Assembly (NCBI GenBank): GCA_014894455.1
Contig: JADBLN010000067.1
Coordinates: 1 to 37,919 of the forward strand
Direction: 5' to 3'
DNA from: Acidobacteriota bacterium
GTDB taxonomy: Bacteria > Acidobacteriota > Aminicenantia > Aminicenantales > Saccharicenantaceae
Length of the DNA stretch: 37,919 nucleotides
Part shown: positions 16,166 to 24,091 of the stretch, one piece after another
How the letters are laid out: the number at the start of each line of letters is the position of its first letter
Position numbering within the stretch: position 1 is the first letter of the stretch
Made by a program: the position numbers and the translations under genes
Notes under the pieces: generated by a model
Told to the model about the DNA's origin: nothing
Database searches by the model: none
What the model saw: the letters and a program-made list of their open reading frames with translations, nothing else

Positions 16166-17137
16166 TCACCCTCCGATCCTGAACATGTCGCTCGACAGGG
16201 ACTCCAGGTCGCCGCGCTCCCAAGTCGTCTTCGTTTCGAAAGCCGCCCTCAGGATGGCCTCGAGCTCCACGTGGCCGGCTTTGTCCTCGCGCAGGGCTTT
16301 CCGGACGTCGACTCCGCCCCGGTCGAAGAGGCAGACCTTCAGCCTGCCGTCGGGGCCAAGCCGCAGCCGCTCACAGCCGCGGCAGAAGGGGTCCGAGACG
16401 GGCGTGATGAATCCCAGCCGCGTCGTCCCTTTGACGAGATAGATGTCCGCCACGCCGTCGGCGTCCGGAACCGGCTCGAGGGGCCCGAAGGCCTCGGCGA
16501 CGCGGGCCCTGACCTCCTCGCCCTTGACGAAGAGCGCCGGCCGCCAGCTCCCCAGTTCCTTGCACTCCGGGCTGAGCCCGCTCGTCGGCATGAGCTCGAT
16601 GAAGCGAACCTCGACGTTCTCCTTCTCGGCGAAGCGGACGAAGTCGAGGACCTCGTCGTCGTTGACGCCCCGGATGACGACGGTGTTGACCTTGACCGGC
16701 GCGAGTCCCGCCGCCCGGGCGGCGTCGAGGCCCTCGAAGATCCGGTCGAAACCCGTCCTCCGGGTGATCGTCTCGAAGCGGTCCCGGCGGAGCGTGTCCA
16801 GGCTGATGGTCACCCTTGTGAGGCCGGCCGCCTTGAGTCCGGCCGCGAATTCGGCGAGGCGCAGGCCGTTGGTCGTCATGGCCAAGTCCTCGGGTCCGAG
16901 CCGGGCGAGCTGGCCCACGAGCGAGACGACGCCGCGCCTCGCCAGGGGCTCGCCGCCCGTGAGTCGGAAACGCCGGACGCCAACGGCCATAGCCGCGCGG
17001 GCCACGGCTGCGATTTCCTCATAATTCAGCATGTCCGCCATCGGCACCAGGGGGACCCCCGATTCGGGCATGCAGTAGACGCAGCGGAGGTCGCAGCGGT
17101 CGGTGACCGAGATGCGCAGGACCTTACCGTTTTTCAA
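16166..17137 (-). CDS. moaA: GTP 3',8-cyclase MoaA
   Basis: 323 aa, family length. The radical SAM cluster motif is C15-x3-C19-x2-C22 (TDRCDLRCVYC). A GGEP-type SAM site follows (RLTGGEPL). The second 4Fe-4S cluster that binds GTP is shown by FCRGCERLRLGPDGRLKVC near residues 255-275. The chain ends in GG, the essential MoaA tail. It makes the cyclic GTP intermediate, the first step of molybdopterin synthesis. It starts at TTG 17137, with GGAG at proper spacing, inside the end of the MOSC gene (14 bp overlap). Confidence 0.96.
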   Translation of the reverse strand: MKNGKVLRISVTDRCDLRCVYCMPESGVPLVPMADMLNYEEIAAVARAAMAVGVRRFRLTGGEPLARRGVVSLVGQLARLGPEDLAMTTNGLRLAEFAAGLKAAGLTRVTISLDTLRRDRFETITRRTGFDRIFEGLDAARAAGLAPVKVNTVVIRGVNDDEVLDFVRFAEKENVEVRFIELMPTSGLSPECKELGSWRPALFVKGEEVRARVAEAFGPLEPVPDADGVADIYLVKGTTRLGFITPVSDPFCRGCERLRLGPDGRLKVCLFDRGGVDVRKALREDKAGHVELEAILRAAFETKTTWERGDLESLSSDMFRIGG

Positions 17138-17594
17138 GGACGTCTCCGGGGCGGACCGTCCCGCCCGCCAGGACCTCGCAGAAAATCCCCCGGACGGGCA
17201 TGATGCAGTCGCCCGTGAGATGGAAGACGGCGCACTTCGTGTGGCATTCCTTGCCGATCTGGCTGACCCTCAAGCGGATCCCGTCCGCGACGAGGAGCTC
17301 GTCGCCGACGGCAAGCCCGCCGAGGTCGATCCCCCCGGTGGTCAAGTTCTCGGCGAAGGCCCCCGGTCCGAGCGGGATGGCCGACCCTGTCCCGAGGCGG
17401 GCTTTCTGTTCCGCGATGTCTTCGATCATCAGGAGGGAAACCTGACGATGGGCGAATCCCAAGTGGGCGTCGCCGGCGATCCCCTTTCCGGCCACGAGTT
17501 CCGCGGACGGGACGGGCGTCTTGATCTGACCTTTCTTGCGGCTCGTGTTGACGGAGACGATCGTGCCTGCCTCCGCCGCGGCGGACGCCTTCAT
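17124..17594 (-). CDS. MOSC-domain protein
   Basis: 156 aa from ATG 17594; that ATG overlaps the TGA of moaC (ATGA) and has GGAG upstream. MOSC domains carry sulfur or bind the molybdenum cofactor through a conserved Cys. Here the segment IGKECHTKCAVF supplies the candidate Cys residues. The LGPGAFAENLTTGGIDL segment is a MOSC signature. Standalone MOSC proteins of this size often lie in molybdopterin operons, sometimes fused to MogA. Its exact step is not settled; it may help in cofactor sulfuration or final processing. Confidence 0.88.
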   Translation of the reverse strand: MKASAAAEAGTIVSVNTSRKKGQIKTPVPSAELVAGKGIAGDAHLGFAHRQVSLLMIEDIAEQKARLGTGSAIPLGPGAFAENLTTGGIDLGGLAVGDELLVADGIRLRVSQIGKECHTKCAVFHLTGDCIMPVRGIFCEVLAGGTVRPGDVLEKR

Positions 17595-18064
17595 GTCCGT
17601 CTCCGAAAGACCCCGCTTTTCCCGCCGCTCTTGAAGTCGAGGCGCAGGCGGACGACCTCGGCCCCCCGCTCCACCGCCTTGACCATGTCGTAGACCGTGA
17701 GCGCGGCGAGGGCGGCGCCGGTCAGCGCCTCCATCTCGGCCCCGGTCTTCGCCGCGGCGGCGACGCGGCAGCGGATGCGGATGCCCGTCTTCAGGATCTC
17801 CAGGTCGACGGCCACGTTCTCCAGCGGGATGGGATGGGCGAGCGGGATGAGCTCGTGAGCCCTCTTCGCCGCCTGGATGCCGGCCAGCCGGGCCGTGTTC
17901 AGGACATCGCCCTTGGCGATCTTGTTTGCCTGGACGAGCCGGAGCGTTTGCGGGCCGAGCTTGATGAACGCCGAGGCGGCCGCCTCGCGCCGGGTGACGG
18001 CCTTGGCCCCGATGTCCACCATCCGGGCCTTGCCCTCGCGGTCGACGTGGCTGAGCTTGGCCAT
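17591..18064 (-). CDS. moaC: Cyclic pyranopterin monophosphate synthase MoaC
   Basis: 157 aa. Motifs LIPLAHPIPL, TGAEMEALTGA and LTVYDMVKA are the conserved active-site blocks of MoaC; the final KSGGKSG is also typical. It converts the MoaA product to cyclic pyranopterin monophosphate. GGAG stands eight bases before the ATG, and the gene starts three bases after the moeA stop. Confidence 0.96.
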   Translation of the reverse strand: MAKLSHVDREGKARMVDIGAKAVTRREAAASAFIKLGPQTLRLVQANKIAKGDVLNTARLAGIQAAKRAHELIPLAHPIPLENVAVDLEILKTGIRIRCRVAAAAKTGAEMEALTGAALAALTVYDMVKAVERGAEVVRLRLDFKSGGKSGVFRRRT

Positions 18065-18067
18065 GGA

Positions 18068-19279
18068 TCATGCTCCATCTATGTACAGGATCTCGACGTC
18101 CCGGCCTTTTTCGAGACGCGAAACGTCGGCCGGGACGACGATGAGGACGCGGCTGTGGACCATGGACCGCAGGACGCCGCTTTTCTGGTCGGCATAGGGC
18201 GCGACGTTGAGGACCGCGCCCTCTGCGTCGAGGACACCGCGCAGGAACTGCGTCCGCCCCGGCTTGAGGACGACGTCCTCCGCGAGGACCGCCCGGCCGC
18301 CGCTCGGGCCGGGGTTTGTCCGGCCGAGCATGCGCTCGACGGCCGGCCGGACGAAGAGGAGGAACGTGACCATGGCGCTCGTCGGGTTGCCCGGCAGTCC
18401 GAAGACGAGCTGGCTTCCGCGCCGGCCGAAGAAGACGGGCTTGCCCGGCTTGATCCGGACCTGCCAGAAAACGGGCCTGACTCCGGCCGTCCGGAGCTCG
18501 TCCTTGACCAGGTCGTAGTCGCCGACCGAGACTCCACCGGACAGGACCAGGATGTCCGCTCCTTTCGCCCGGGCGAGCTTGGCGCGGAGCGAGGAGCTCC
18601 TGTCCCGGGCGATGCCGAGATATTTTGCGTCCGCTCCAGTCCGAAGGGCCATGGCCAGGAGAGCGGGGCCGTTGGAGTTTCGGATCTGGCCGGGGCCTTT
18701 CCTATCGCCCGGCTCGACGATCTCGTCGCCCGTGGCGATGACGGCCAGCTTCGGGCGACTGACGACCGGGACGCGGGCGAGCCCTGCCGCGGCCAACAGG
18801 CCGGTCTCGGCCGGCCCGATGACCGCGCCCCCCTCGAGGACGAGTTCGCCTTTCTTGAGATCTTCGCCGGCTTGACCGATGTTGGCGCCGGGCCCGACCT
18901 CGCGGCGGACTTTGACGCGGCCGCCGGATTTCTCTGTATCCTCGACCATGACCACGGCGTCGGCGCCTTTCGGCAGGGGAGCCCCGGTCATGATGCGGAC
19001 GGCCTGTCCCGGACCGACGGATTTTCGGGAGATACGGCCCGCGGGCAGGTCCTCCGTGACCTCGAGCTCTACGGCATTGTCCCTTCCGGCCGCCCGGGTG
19101 TCCTCGGCCCTGACGGCGTATCCGTCCATCGTCGCCTTGGTGAACGGTGGAACGTTCTCGCGGGCCTTGATGTCCTTGGCCAGCGTCCTGCCCAGTGCCT
19201 CGGCCAGGAGGACGGACTCGGGTGGGAGTGTCTTGCCGGAGGAGAGGACGAGGCTGCGGGCTACTTCGTACTCAATCAC
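18068..19279 (-). CDS. moeA: Molybdopterin molybdenumtransferase MoeA
   Basis: 403 aa from GTG 19279. This start is preferred because it overlaps the TGA of the ATPase gene by eight bases and begins with IEYEVARSLV, like other MoeA proteins; a TTG at 19330 would add 17 residues. Motifs include PPFTKATMDGYAVRA, RIMTGAPLPKGADAVVMVED, the MoCF-type SGGVSVGDYDLVKDEL and GLPGNPTSAMVTF. It inserts the metal oxyanion into adenylated molybdopterin. Molybdate and tungstate use cannot be told apart from this sequence. Confidence 0.95.
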   Translation of the reverse strand: MIEYEVARSLVLSSGKTLPPESVLLAEALGRTLAKDIKARENVPPFTKATMDGYAVRAEDTRAAGRDNAVELEVTEDLPAGRISRKSVGPGQAVRIMTGAPLPKGADAVVMVEDTEKSGGRVKVRREVGPGANIGQAGEDLKKGELVLEGGAVIGPAETGLLAAAGLARVPVVSRPKLAVIATGDEIVEPGDRKGPGQIRNSNGPALLAMALRTGADAKYLGIARDRSSSLRAKLARAKGADILVLSGGVSVGDYDLVKDELRTAGVRPVFWQVRIKPGKPVFFGRRGSQLVFGLPGNPTSAMVTFLLFVRPAVERMLGRTNPGPSGGRAVLAEDVVLKPGRTQFLRGVLDAEGAVLNVAPYADQKSGVLRSMVHSRVLIVVPADVSRLEKGRDVEILYIDGA

Positions 19280-20336
19280 GAGGGTTTCCAGGCGTTCTTG
19301 GTCCGACGATCTTGACGGATTCAGGCTCAAATCTTAGCAGAACGTCCCGGGAAAGGGAAATGCCCTTGGCCTCGAGTTCGGCGACGGGCAGGGCAATACG
19401 GAACGTCAGACTGCCGCTCGCCCGGACGAGGGCCGTCGCCGCGTCCGTCGTCTCCATCCGGGTAACCCTGCCGCCGAAGACGTTCCGGCCGGGTGAGGGC
19501 TCCGCGGCTTCGCCTGCGGCGAACAATCGGATGTCCGCGGGGTTGATGACGCAGGTCACGTGACCGCGCGTCTCGCCGGGAAAGAAAATCCTGACGCCGG
19601 GCCGCGGCTCGATCCAGCTTCGCCGGCCGTCGGTCGCGGCCGTCCCGCTGAAGCAGTTTTCGTGGCTGAATTCGACACGCCGGCCGTCCGAGAGATAGAG
19701 GATGTCGTCGGCCAGGCGCGAGGCCTGGGAGAAGTTGTGGGTCGAGAAGACGACGGTCGTTCCCGATTCGCGGCTGACCTCGCGGAGGACGGCCTCCATC
19801 CGCAGGCCGAGGCCGGCGTCGATGTTGGCCGTCGGCTCGTCGAGGAGGAGGACCCGGGGCCTGAGGGCCAGGGCCCGGGCCAAGGCCACGCGCTGGGCCT
19901 GACCCGCGCTCAATCCCAAGACAGATTTTTTCTCCCAGCCCTCGAGCTCGACGAGGGCCAGGGCGGAGCGGAGCCGCGCCGGCCACTCCGCCTCCGGGAT
20001 GTTCCTGAGCCTGAGTCCGAACGACAAATTGTCGGCGACCGTCCCCTTGAAAAGGTAGGGATGATGGGTCACCAGGACCGCGTCCCGGCGGGCCCTGACG
20101 ACGCTCGCCTCGTTTGCCCAGGGGTCGCCGCCCAGGAATTCCAGCCGTCCCCGGCCGGGCCGGGCGAGAAAGGCCAGGAGCATCAGGAGGGTTGTTTTTC
20201 CCGCCCCATTGGGGCCGACGAGGGCCAGGATTTCGCCGGGGCCGACGCGGAGGGACTCGAGCTCGAGAGAGAAGGATGAGACCGGGCCGCGATAGGCGTA
20301 GCCCATGTCATCGAGCTTGTAGACGAATTCGTTCAT
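19272..20336 (-). CDS. tupC: ABC transporter ATPase, tungstate/molybdate type
   Basis: 354 aa from ATG 20336. Walker A is GPNGAGKT (41-48), the signature is LSAGQ (142-146, with Ala for the usual Gly), Walker B is VLLLDEP (162-168), and the H-loop is in FSTHNFSQ. Residues about 245-354 form an extra C-terminal domain that may be a TOBE-like oxyanion sensor (VINPADIRLFA and LRFEPESVKIV are in the places expected). It drives uptake together with TupB and TupA. The start lies one base after the tupB stop. Confidence 0.88.
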   Translation of the reverse strand: MNEFVYKLDDMGYAYRGPVSSFSLELESLRVGPGEILALVGPNGAGKTTLLMLLAFLARPGRGRLEFLGGDPWANEASVVRARRDAVLVTHHPYLFKGTVADNLSFGLRLRNIPEAEWPARLRSALALVELEGWEKKSVLGLSAGQAQRVALARALALRPRVLLLDEPTANIDAGLGLRMEAVLREVSRESGTTVVFSTHNFSQASRLADDILYLSDGRRVEFSHENCFSGTAATDGRRSWIEPRPGVRIFFPGETRGHVTCVINPADIRLFAAGEAAEPSPGRNVFGGRVTRMETTDAATALVRASGSLTFRIALPVAELEAKGISLSRDVLLRFEPESVKIVGPRTPGNPRD

Positions 20337-20337
20337 C

Positions 20338-20988
20338 TCAATCCTTGTCCTTGCCCCGGAGCCCCGTCTGGACGAGGAGGTTGATGCCGAGGGTGATGAC
20401 AAGAAGGACCGCGCCCAGGACGATGCCGTTCCGGAATTCCCCCTTGGCCGTTTCGAGGGCGATCGAGGTCGTGATGTTCCTGGTGGCGTTGCGGATGTTG
20501 CCGCCGAGCATCATGGCGATGCCGACTTCCGAGATGGCCCGGGCGAAACCGGCCAGGACGGCGATGAGCAGGGCGTACTTCGCCTCGCGGAGGACGACCC
20601 AGCCGGCCTGGCGGGGTGTGGCGCCCAGGGCGAGGGCGGTCAGGCGGGCGCGCTTGTCGACCTGGCGGAGGGCGGTGTACGAGAAACCGACGATGAGCGG
20701 CAGGATGAGGAAGACCTGGCCGACGGTCATGGCCGCCTGGGTGTAGAGGAGCCCCAAGCCGCCGAACGGGCCGCTCCGGCTGAGGAGCGAATAGAAGAGG
20801 AGGCCGATGACGACGGTCGGGGCGGCCATCCAGGTTTGATTGATGAGCAGAACGAGCCTTTTGCCGCGGAAGTCCCGTCCGGCGAGGAAGAGCGCGGCCG
20901 GGACGGCGATGGCGCTGGCGATGAGGGCCGCCAGCCCGCTCGTCTTGAGCGAAACCCAGATGGCCAGGGCGAGTTCGCGGAAGATCAT
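20338..20988 (-). CDS. tupB: ABC transporter permease, tungstate type (TupB)
   Basis: 216 aa with about five hydrophobic helices. The cytoplasmic EAA loop is seen in LTALALGATPRQAGWVVLREA. The segment ARAISEVGIAMMLGGNIRNATRNITT is characteristic of TupB-type permeases (viewed in two blocks). Its ATG overlaps the TGA of tupA (ATGA). Confidence 0.93.
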   Translation of the reverse strand: MIFRELALAIWVSLKTSGLAALIASAIAVPAALFLAGRDFRGKRLVLLINQTWMAAPTVVIGLLFYSLLSRSGPFGGLGLLYTQAAMTVGQVFLILPLIVGFSYTALRQVDKRARLTALALGATPRQAGWVVLREAKYALLIAVLAGFARAISEVGIAMMLGGNIRNATRNITTSIALETAKGEFRNGIVLGAVLLVITLGINLLVQTGLRGKDKD

Positions 20989-21899
20989 TTGACGAGGTCC
21001 ACACCGGGGGTCGCAGCCATCGGTTCGAAGAGCGGCCGTCCGCTTTTTCCCCTGAACTCTCCGATGAGCTGTTGGCCGTACGGCGAAGTGAGGAAGGCGA
21101 TGAAGGCCATGGCCTCGCCGTAGCGGGCCGTGGGGATGCGGGCCGGATTGACGGCGATGACGGAGTAGATGTTCTCGAGCTCGGGGGCGTTTTCGTAGAC
21201 GGGCTTGAGCCCGGTGAGCCCCTGAAGCCCGTAAAACGTCGCGGTGTCCGTCAGCGTGTAGCCGCGTCTTTCGGCGGCGATGCGCAAGGTTTCGGCCATG
21301 CCCTGGCCTGTTTCGAGGTAAGCGGTTTCCGGCTTGCCGCTGGCCAGGGCCCAGAGGTCGAGCTCGCGCGTGTGCGTGCCGGACTTATCGCCGCGGCTGA
21401 CGAACGGAACCCCGCTCGATTTGACGCGGCCGAGGGCTTCCGCCGCCGAGGATGAGCCGGCGGCGTGAGCGGGGTCGTCGACGGGCCCGACGATCATGAA
21501 ATAGTTTCGGGCGATCACCCGGCGGTTGACGCCGTAGCCGTCCCGGAGGAATTCGTCCTCGAGTTTTTTAGCGTGGACGATGACGACGTCGGCGTTCCCG
21601 TCCCGGGCCTGCTTGAGGGCGGCGCCGGTCCCGACCGCGATCCACTTGAGCGCGATCCCCGTGTCCTTCTTGAAAGCGTCGGCGAGGACGTCGAGGAGGC
21701 CCGTGGCATCGACGCTCGTCGTCGTGGCCAGCATAAGGCTTCGTTCGCTGATCGGGCTGATCGGGGACATGCACCGGAGGGACATGTCCCTCCGGTACGT
21801 GTCCCCATTCTTGGCCGAGAGCGTGGAACATAATATCAGGGCGATAACTATGGTCAAAGGGAAAAGGCGTTGACGACCCGGGAGAGAGAGGCGGCGCAC
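20985..21899 (-). CDS. tupA: Tungstate-binding periplasmic protein with a palindrome-coded insert
   Basis: 304 aa from GTG 21899, which has AAGGAGA at good spacing. A signal peptide covers residues 1-29. The mature domain starts near residue 54 (LMLATTTSVDATGLLDVL), the oxyanion-binding TTTS motif of TupA proteins; VPFVSRGDKSGTHTRELDLW is another family block. Residues 32-46 are encoded by a family A palindrome that lies in frame between signal peptide and mature domain. The insert adds a short non-homologous linker and may be removed or tolerated. As TupA, it would deliver tungstate (possibly molybdate) to TupBC. First gene of the cofactor operon. Confidence 0.92.
   Translation of the reverse strand: MRRLSLPGRQRLFPLTIVIALILCSTLSAKNGDTYRRDMSLRCMSPISPISERSLMLATTTSVDATGLLDVLADAFKKDTGIALKWIAVGTGAALKQARDGNADVVIVHAKKLEDEFLRDGYGVNRRVIARNYFMIVGPVDDPAHAAGSSSAAEALGRVKSSGVPFVSRGDKSGTHTRELDLWALASGKPETAYLETGQGMAETLRIAAERRGYTLTDTATFYGLQGLTGLKPVYENAPELENIYSVIAVNPARIPTARYGEAMAFIAFLTSPYGQQLIGEFRGKSGRPLFEPMAATPGVDLVK
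21763..21806. repeat. Family A palindrome inside tupA
   Basis: Two 22-bp arms (21763-21784 and 21785-21806) match at 20 of 22 positions; ends are GGGGACATG and CGTGTCCCC, followed by ATTCTT. The 44 bases plus flanks keep the tupA frame open. Confidence 0.85.
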
Positions 21900-21901
21900 G
21901 G

Positions 21902-22001
21902 TGTCTCCTTTTCGAATACGGAAGGAGGAGCCGTTTCCCGCTCCTCCCTAACGGTCGAAGGGCCTGGCCGTCCCGGCTGTAGCTCTTTCGACTCGGAGCA
22001 C
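21902..22001 (-). promoter_or_regulatory. Candidate Moco/Tuco-type riboswitch leading the tup-mo operon
   Basis: The leader is about 100 nt. On the minus strand ACGG (near 22002) pairs with CCGT, and GTCGAA pairs with TTCGAC, enclosing a GCCG-GGA-CGGC hairpin. A second hairpin has arms GGAGGAGC and GCTCCTCC. CTCCTT at its 3' side can instead pair with AAGGAG, the ribosome site of tupA, giving a simple on/off switch. Place, size and hairpins recall the Moco riboswitch and its shorter Tuco variant; the family match is from memory and unverified. Confidence 0.55.
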
Positions 22002-22006
22002 CGTCT

Positions 22007-22035
22007 TAGATAGCACATCGGGCCCGGCCTGTAAA
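22007..22035 (-). promoter_or_regulatory. Promoter of the tup-mo operon
   Basis: Minus strand: TTTACA (22035-22030), 17 bp, TATCTA (22012-22007), preceded by TGC as an extended -10. Transcription would start near 22000, at the base of the predicted riboswitch. Confidence 0.65.
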
Positions 22036-22050
22036 GAGTCGTTGGATGCA

Positions 22051-22116
22051 GGACGCCGCCCGTTTTGGCAGCGATAGGGGCTATGCATGGCCCCCATCAC
22101 TGCCCGGGCAGCGTCC
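22051..22116. repeat. Long imperfect inverted repeat
   Basis: Paired blocks from outside in: GGACGC/GCGTCC, GGCAG/CTGCC, GAT/ATC and GGGGC/GCCCC around TATGCATG. The right side includes a perfect 12-bp palindrome CTGCCCGGGCAG (22100-22111). It lies between dusB and the tup promoter and may be a mobile palindromic element or an attenuator. Confidence 0.45.
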
Positions 22117-22140
22117 TGAGGTTAAGGGTGGGCCAGCCAT

Positions 22141-22180
22141 GGGGACATGCTCCGCTTCTCTTGAAGCGGTGCGTGTCCCC
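22141..22180. repeat. Family A palindrome after dusB
   Basis: GGGGACATGC at the left, GCGTGTCCCC at the right, inner arms CCGCTTC and GAAGCGG, followed by GTTCTT. It ends four bases before the dusB stop codon and could end dusB transcription, although no T-tract follows. Confidence 0.8.
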
Positions 22181-22184
22181 GTTC

Positions 22185-23168
22185 TTATTGAGGCCCGCTG
22201 TAAAACGCGTCGATGACGGCGCGCCATTGCTCCTCGGTCCGGACGGCGACGAGCGCGTTCCGGAGATCGGTCCGGCGCGGATGCATCTTGGCGTACTGGA
22301 GGCTGAAATGGCGGAGGATCTTGAGGCCGCGTTGCGGGTCGTAGGCTTCGCAAGCCAGGCGGAAATGGCGGTAGATCACGTCTCTCTGTTCGTCGAGACC
22401 CGGCTTGCGGGGCGGCCGTCCGGCGGCGAGGTCGCGGGTCTGTTCGAAGAACCAGGGGTTGCCGATGGCCCCGCGCGCCGCCAGGACGCCGTCGACGCCC
22501 GTCTCGTCGAGCATCCGCAGAGCGTCGGCGGGGGACGTGACGTCGCCCGAGCCGAGGATCGTCCGGTCCGGGAACTCGCGCTTGAGGGCGGCGAGGAAGC
22601 CCCAATCGGCCCGGCCCGTGTACTTCTGCTCTACGCTCCGGGCGTGGACGGCGATTGCCGCGACGCCCGCCTCGAAGGCGCCGCGGGCGATTGTCCAAAA
22701 GACTTCGTGGGTTTTGTCCGCGTCCCGGAACGACCGTCTCAGCTTGACCGTCACCGGCCGGCCCGGGACGGCCTCGACGACGGCCCGGACGATGGCCAGT
22801 GCCCGGTCGGGGTCGTTCATCAAGGCGCCGCCGCGCTTGTGGGAAACGACTTTCCTCACGGGGCAGGCGAAATTAAGGTCGATGATATCGAAGCCCATCC
22901 CGTCGAGGGACCGTGCCGCTTCGGCCATGACTTCCGGCTCGGTGCCCATGATCTGACCGGCCACGGGGTGGTCGGCCGGGTCGAGCCGGATAAGCCGCTT
23001 GCGGAGCTTCCCTTCGAGGAGCACCTGGCGGTCGAGCATGGCTTCGGTGACGCAGTAAGGGACGCCTAGCGAGCGGCAGATGAGACGGTAGGGGAGGTCG
23101 CTGTATCCGGCCAACGCCCCGAGGCCGACCGGGAAATCGATAGGGATTGCGCCGATCCGGAGCGGCAT
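22185..23168 (-). CDS. dusB: tRNA-dihydrouridine synthase (Dus family)
   Basis: 327 aa. The FMN-barrel motifs are present: GALAGYSDLPYRLICR near the N-terminus, GQIMGTEPE, and the catalytic DLNFACPVRKV with Cys102, which protonates the uridine. SGDVTSPADAL and GVLAARGAIGNPWFF match the phosphate-binding end of the barrel. It reduces uridine to dihydrouridine in tRNA D-loops. The DusB label is by overall similarity; another Dus type is possible. The ATG follows directly on the TAG of the upstream gene, so the two are cotranscribed. Confidence 0.92.
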   Translation of the reverse strand: MPLRIGAIPIDFPVGLGALAGYSDLPYRLICRSLGVPYCVTEAMLDRQVLLEGKLRKRLIRLDPADHPVAGQIMGTEPEVMAEAARSLDGMGFDIIDLNFACPVRKVVSHKRGGALMNDPDRALAIVRAVVEAVPGRPVTVKLRRSFRDADKTHEVFWTIARGAFEAGVAAIAVHARSVEQKYTGRADWGFLAALKREFPDRTILGSGDVTSPADALRMLDETGVDGVLAARGAIGNPWFFEQTRDLAAGRPPRKPGLDEQRDVIYRHFRLACEAYDPQRGLKILRHFSLQYAKMHPRRTDLRNALVAVRTEEQWRAVIDAFYSGPQ

Positions 23169-24011
23169 CTATTTGATGTCCGCCAGCTTCACGTCCACAG
23201 CGAAGGAGTATTTCCCCGTGCCGATAGACGGGCGCGACATGGAATCGAAGGTGTCCAGGAATTCCTGTCCCCAGGTCCTTCCGGTGCCGGACACGTAGCC
23301 GCTCTCGGAGCTCGGGGCTTCCCGGCTGGCCTTGGTGGAGAGGCTTCCTCTAACAGTGCCGCCCCAGTCGAAGGAGATCCGGATGGTCTGTCCCGGCTCC
23401 GCGCCGATCCCGCCCGGGACGGACTCCGGGGACGCGAGGGGGATACGGAATTCGTAGGTCGCCTCGCCCGCTTCTCTGAAGACGACGAAATCCGGGGGGT
23501 CGGTATCGATCTGACGCCGGACGAGGGGCCCGTACATGCTTCCCTTCGCGCCGACGGCGAAGGCCAGGAAGAGCGGCTGCCGGGCGGATTTCCTGATCTC
23601 CGCCTTTTCCCCGTCCGTCAGGAGAGCGCCTTGGCTTTCGCGCCACCGGACGATATCTTCGGCCGGCACGTCTTTGGCCAGGAAAAAGACGCCGCTCCCG
23701 GGTTTTTTTCCTCTCAAGGGACGGTGAAAGACCGTCATTCCCGTGGCTTCGGCCGACTTCAGGGCCTCGAGCTTTTTTAGGACGAGGAGAATATAGAGAT
23801 TTCGGCCATCGTTCTGGAAACGGAGCTCCACCCCGGTTTTCATCTCCAGGACCGGGCTCGCGGGGGGCCAGTCGTCGCCTCGTCCGTCGATTTTGATGGG
23901 TCCCGGAGCCCTGCGGCTTCCGACGGCCAGGACTTCCGAAAAAATGGGGGCTGCCAGGAATACAGCCAATGCGGCTAAAACCAACGGACGATAGGACCAG
24001 GTTTTCGACAT
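23169..24011 (-). CDS. Exported protein with CBM9-like/DOMON-type beta domain, function unknown
   Basis: 280 aa with a signal peptide (residues 1-29). The segment PIKIDGRGDDWPPASP, followed by VELRFQNDGRNLYILLVL, matches the opening of CBM9-like and DOMON beta-sandwich domains that bind sugars or heme. No catalytic motif is seen. Residues about 170-215 continue the beta pattern (ATYEFRIPLASP). The start has GAGG six bases upstream. It is translationally coupled to dusB, an unlikely functional partner. Confidence 0.7.
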   Translation of the reverse strand: MSKTWSYRPLVLAALAVFLAAPIFSEVLAVGSRRAPGPIKIDGRGDDWPPASPVLEMKTGVELRFQNDGRNLYILLVLKKLEALKSAEATGMTVFHRPLRGKKPGSGVFFLAKDVPAEDIVRWRESQGALLTDGEKAEIRKSARQPLFLAFAVGAKGSMYGPLVRRQIDTDPPDFVVFREAGEATYEFRIPLASPESVPGGIGAEPGQTIRISFDWGGTVRGSLSTKASREAPSSESGYVSGTGRTWGQEFLDTFDSMSRPSIGTGKYSFAVDVKLADIK

Positions 24012-24027
24012 CTTCGGCCTCGGGATA

Positions 24028-24056
24028 ATTCTACCATACAGCTTCCTGGCATCAAA
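24028..24056 (-). promoter_or_regulatory. Promoter of the exported-protein/dusB operon
   Basis: Minus strand: TTTGAT (24056-24051), 17 bp, TAGAAT (24033-24028) with an upstream TGG that makes an extended -10. Confidence 0.6.
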
Positions 24057-24091
24057 CTCGCGGCTGGCAAAAAGGGCAAGAAGGGAAAGCA

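Noticed and set aside
19280-19330. TTG start for moeA at 19330
   Set aside because: It would add 17 polar residues and overlap the ATPase gene by 59 bp with no ribosome site; GTG 19279 overlaps by eight bases and fits the family N-terminus.
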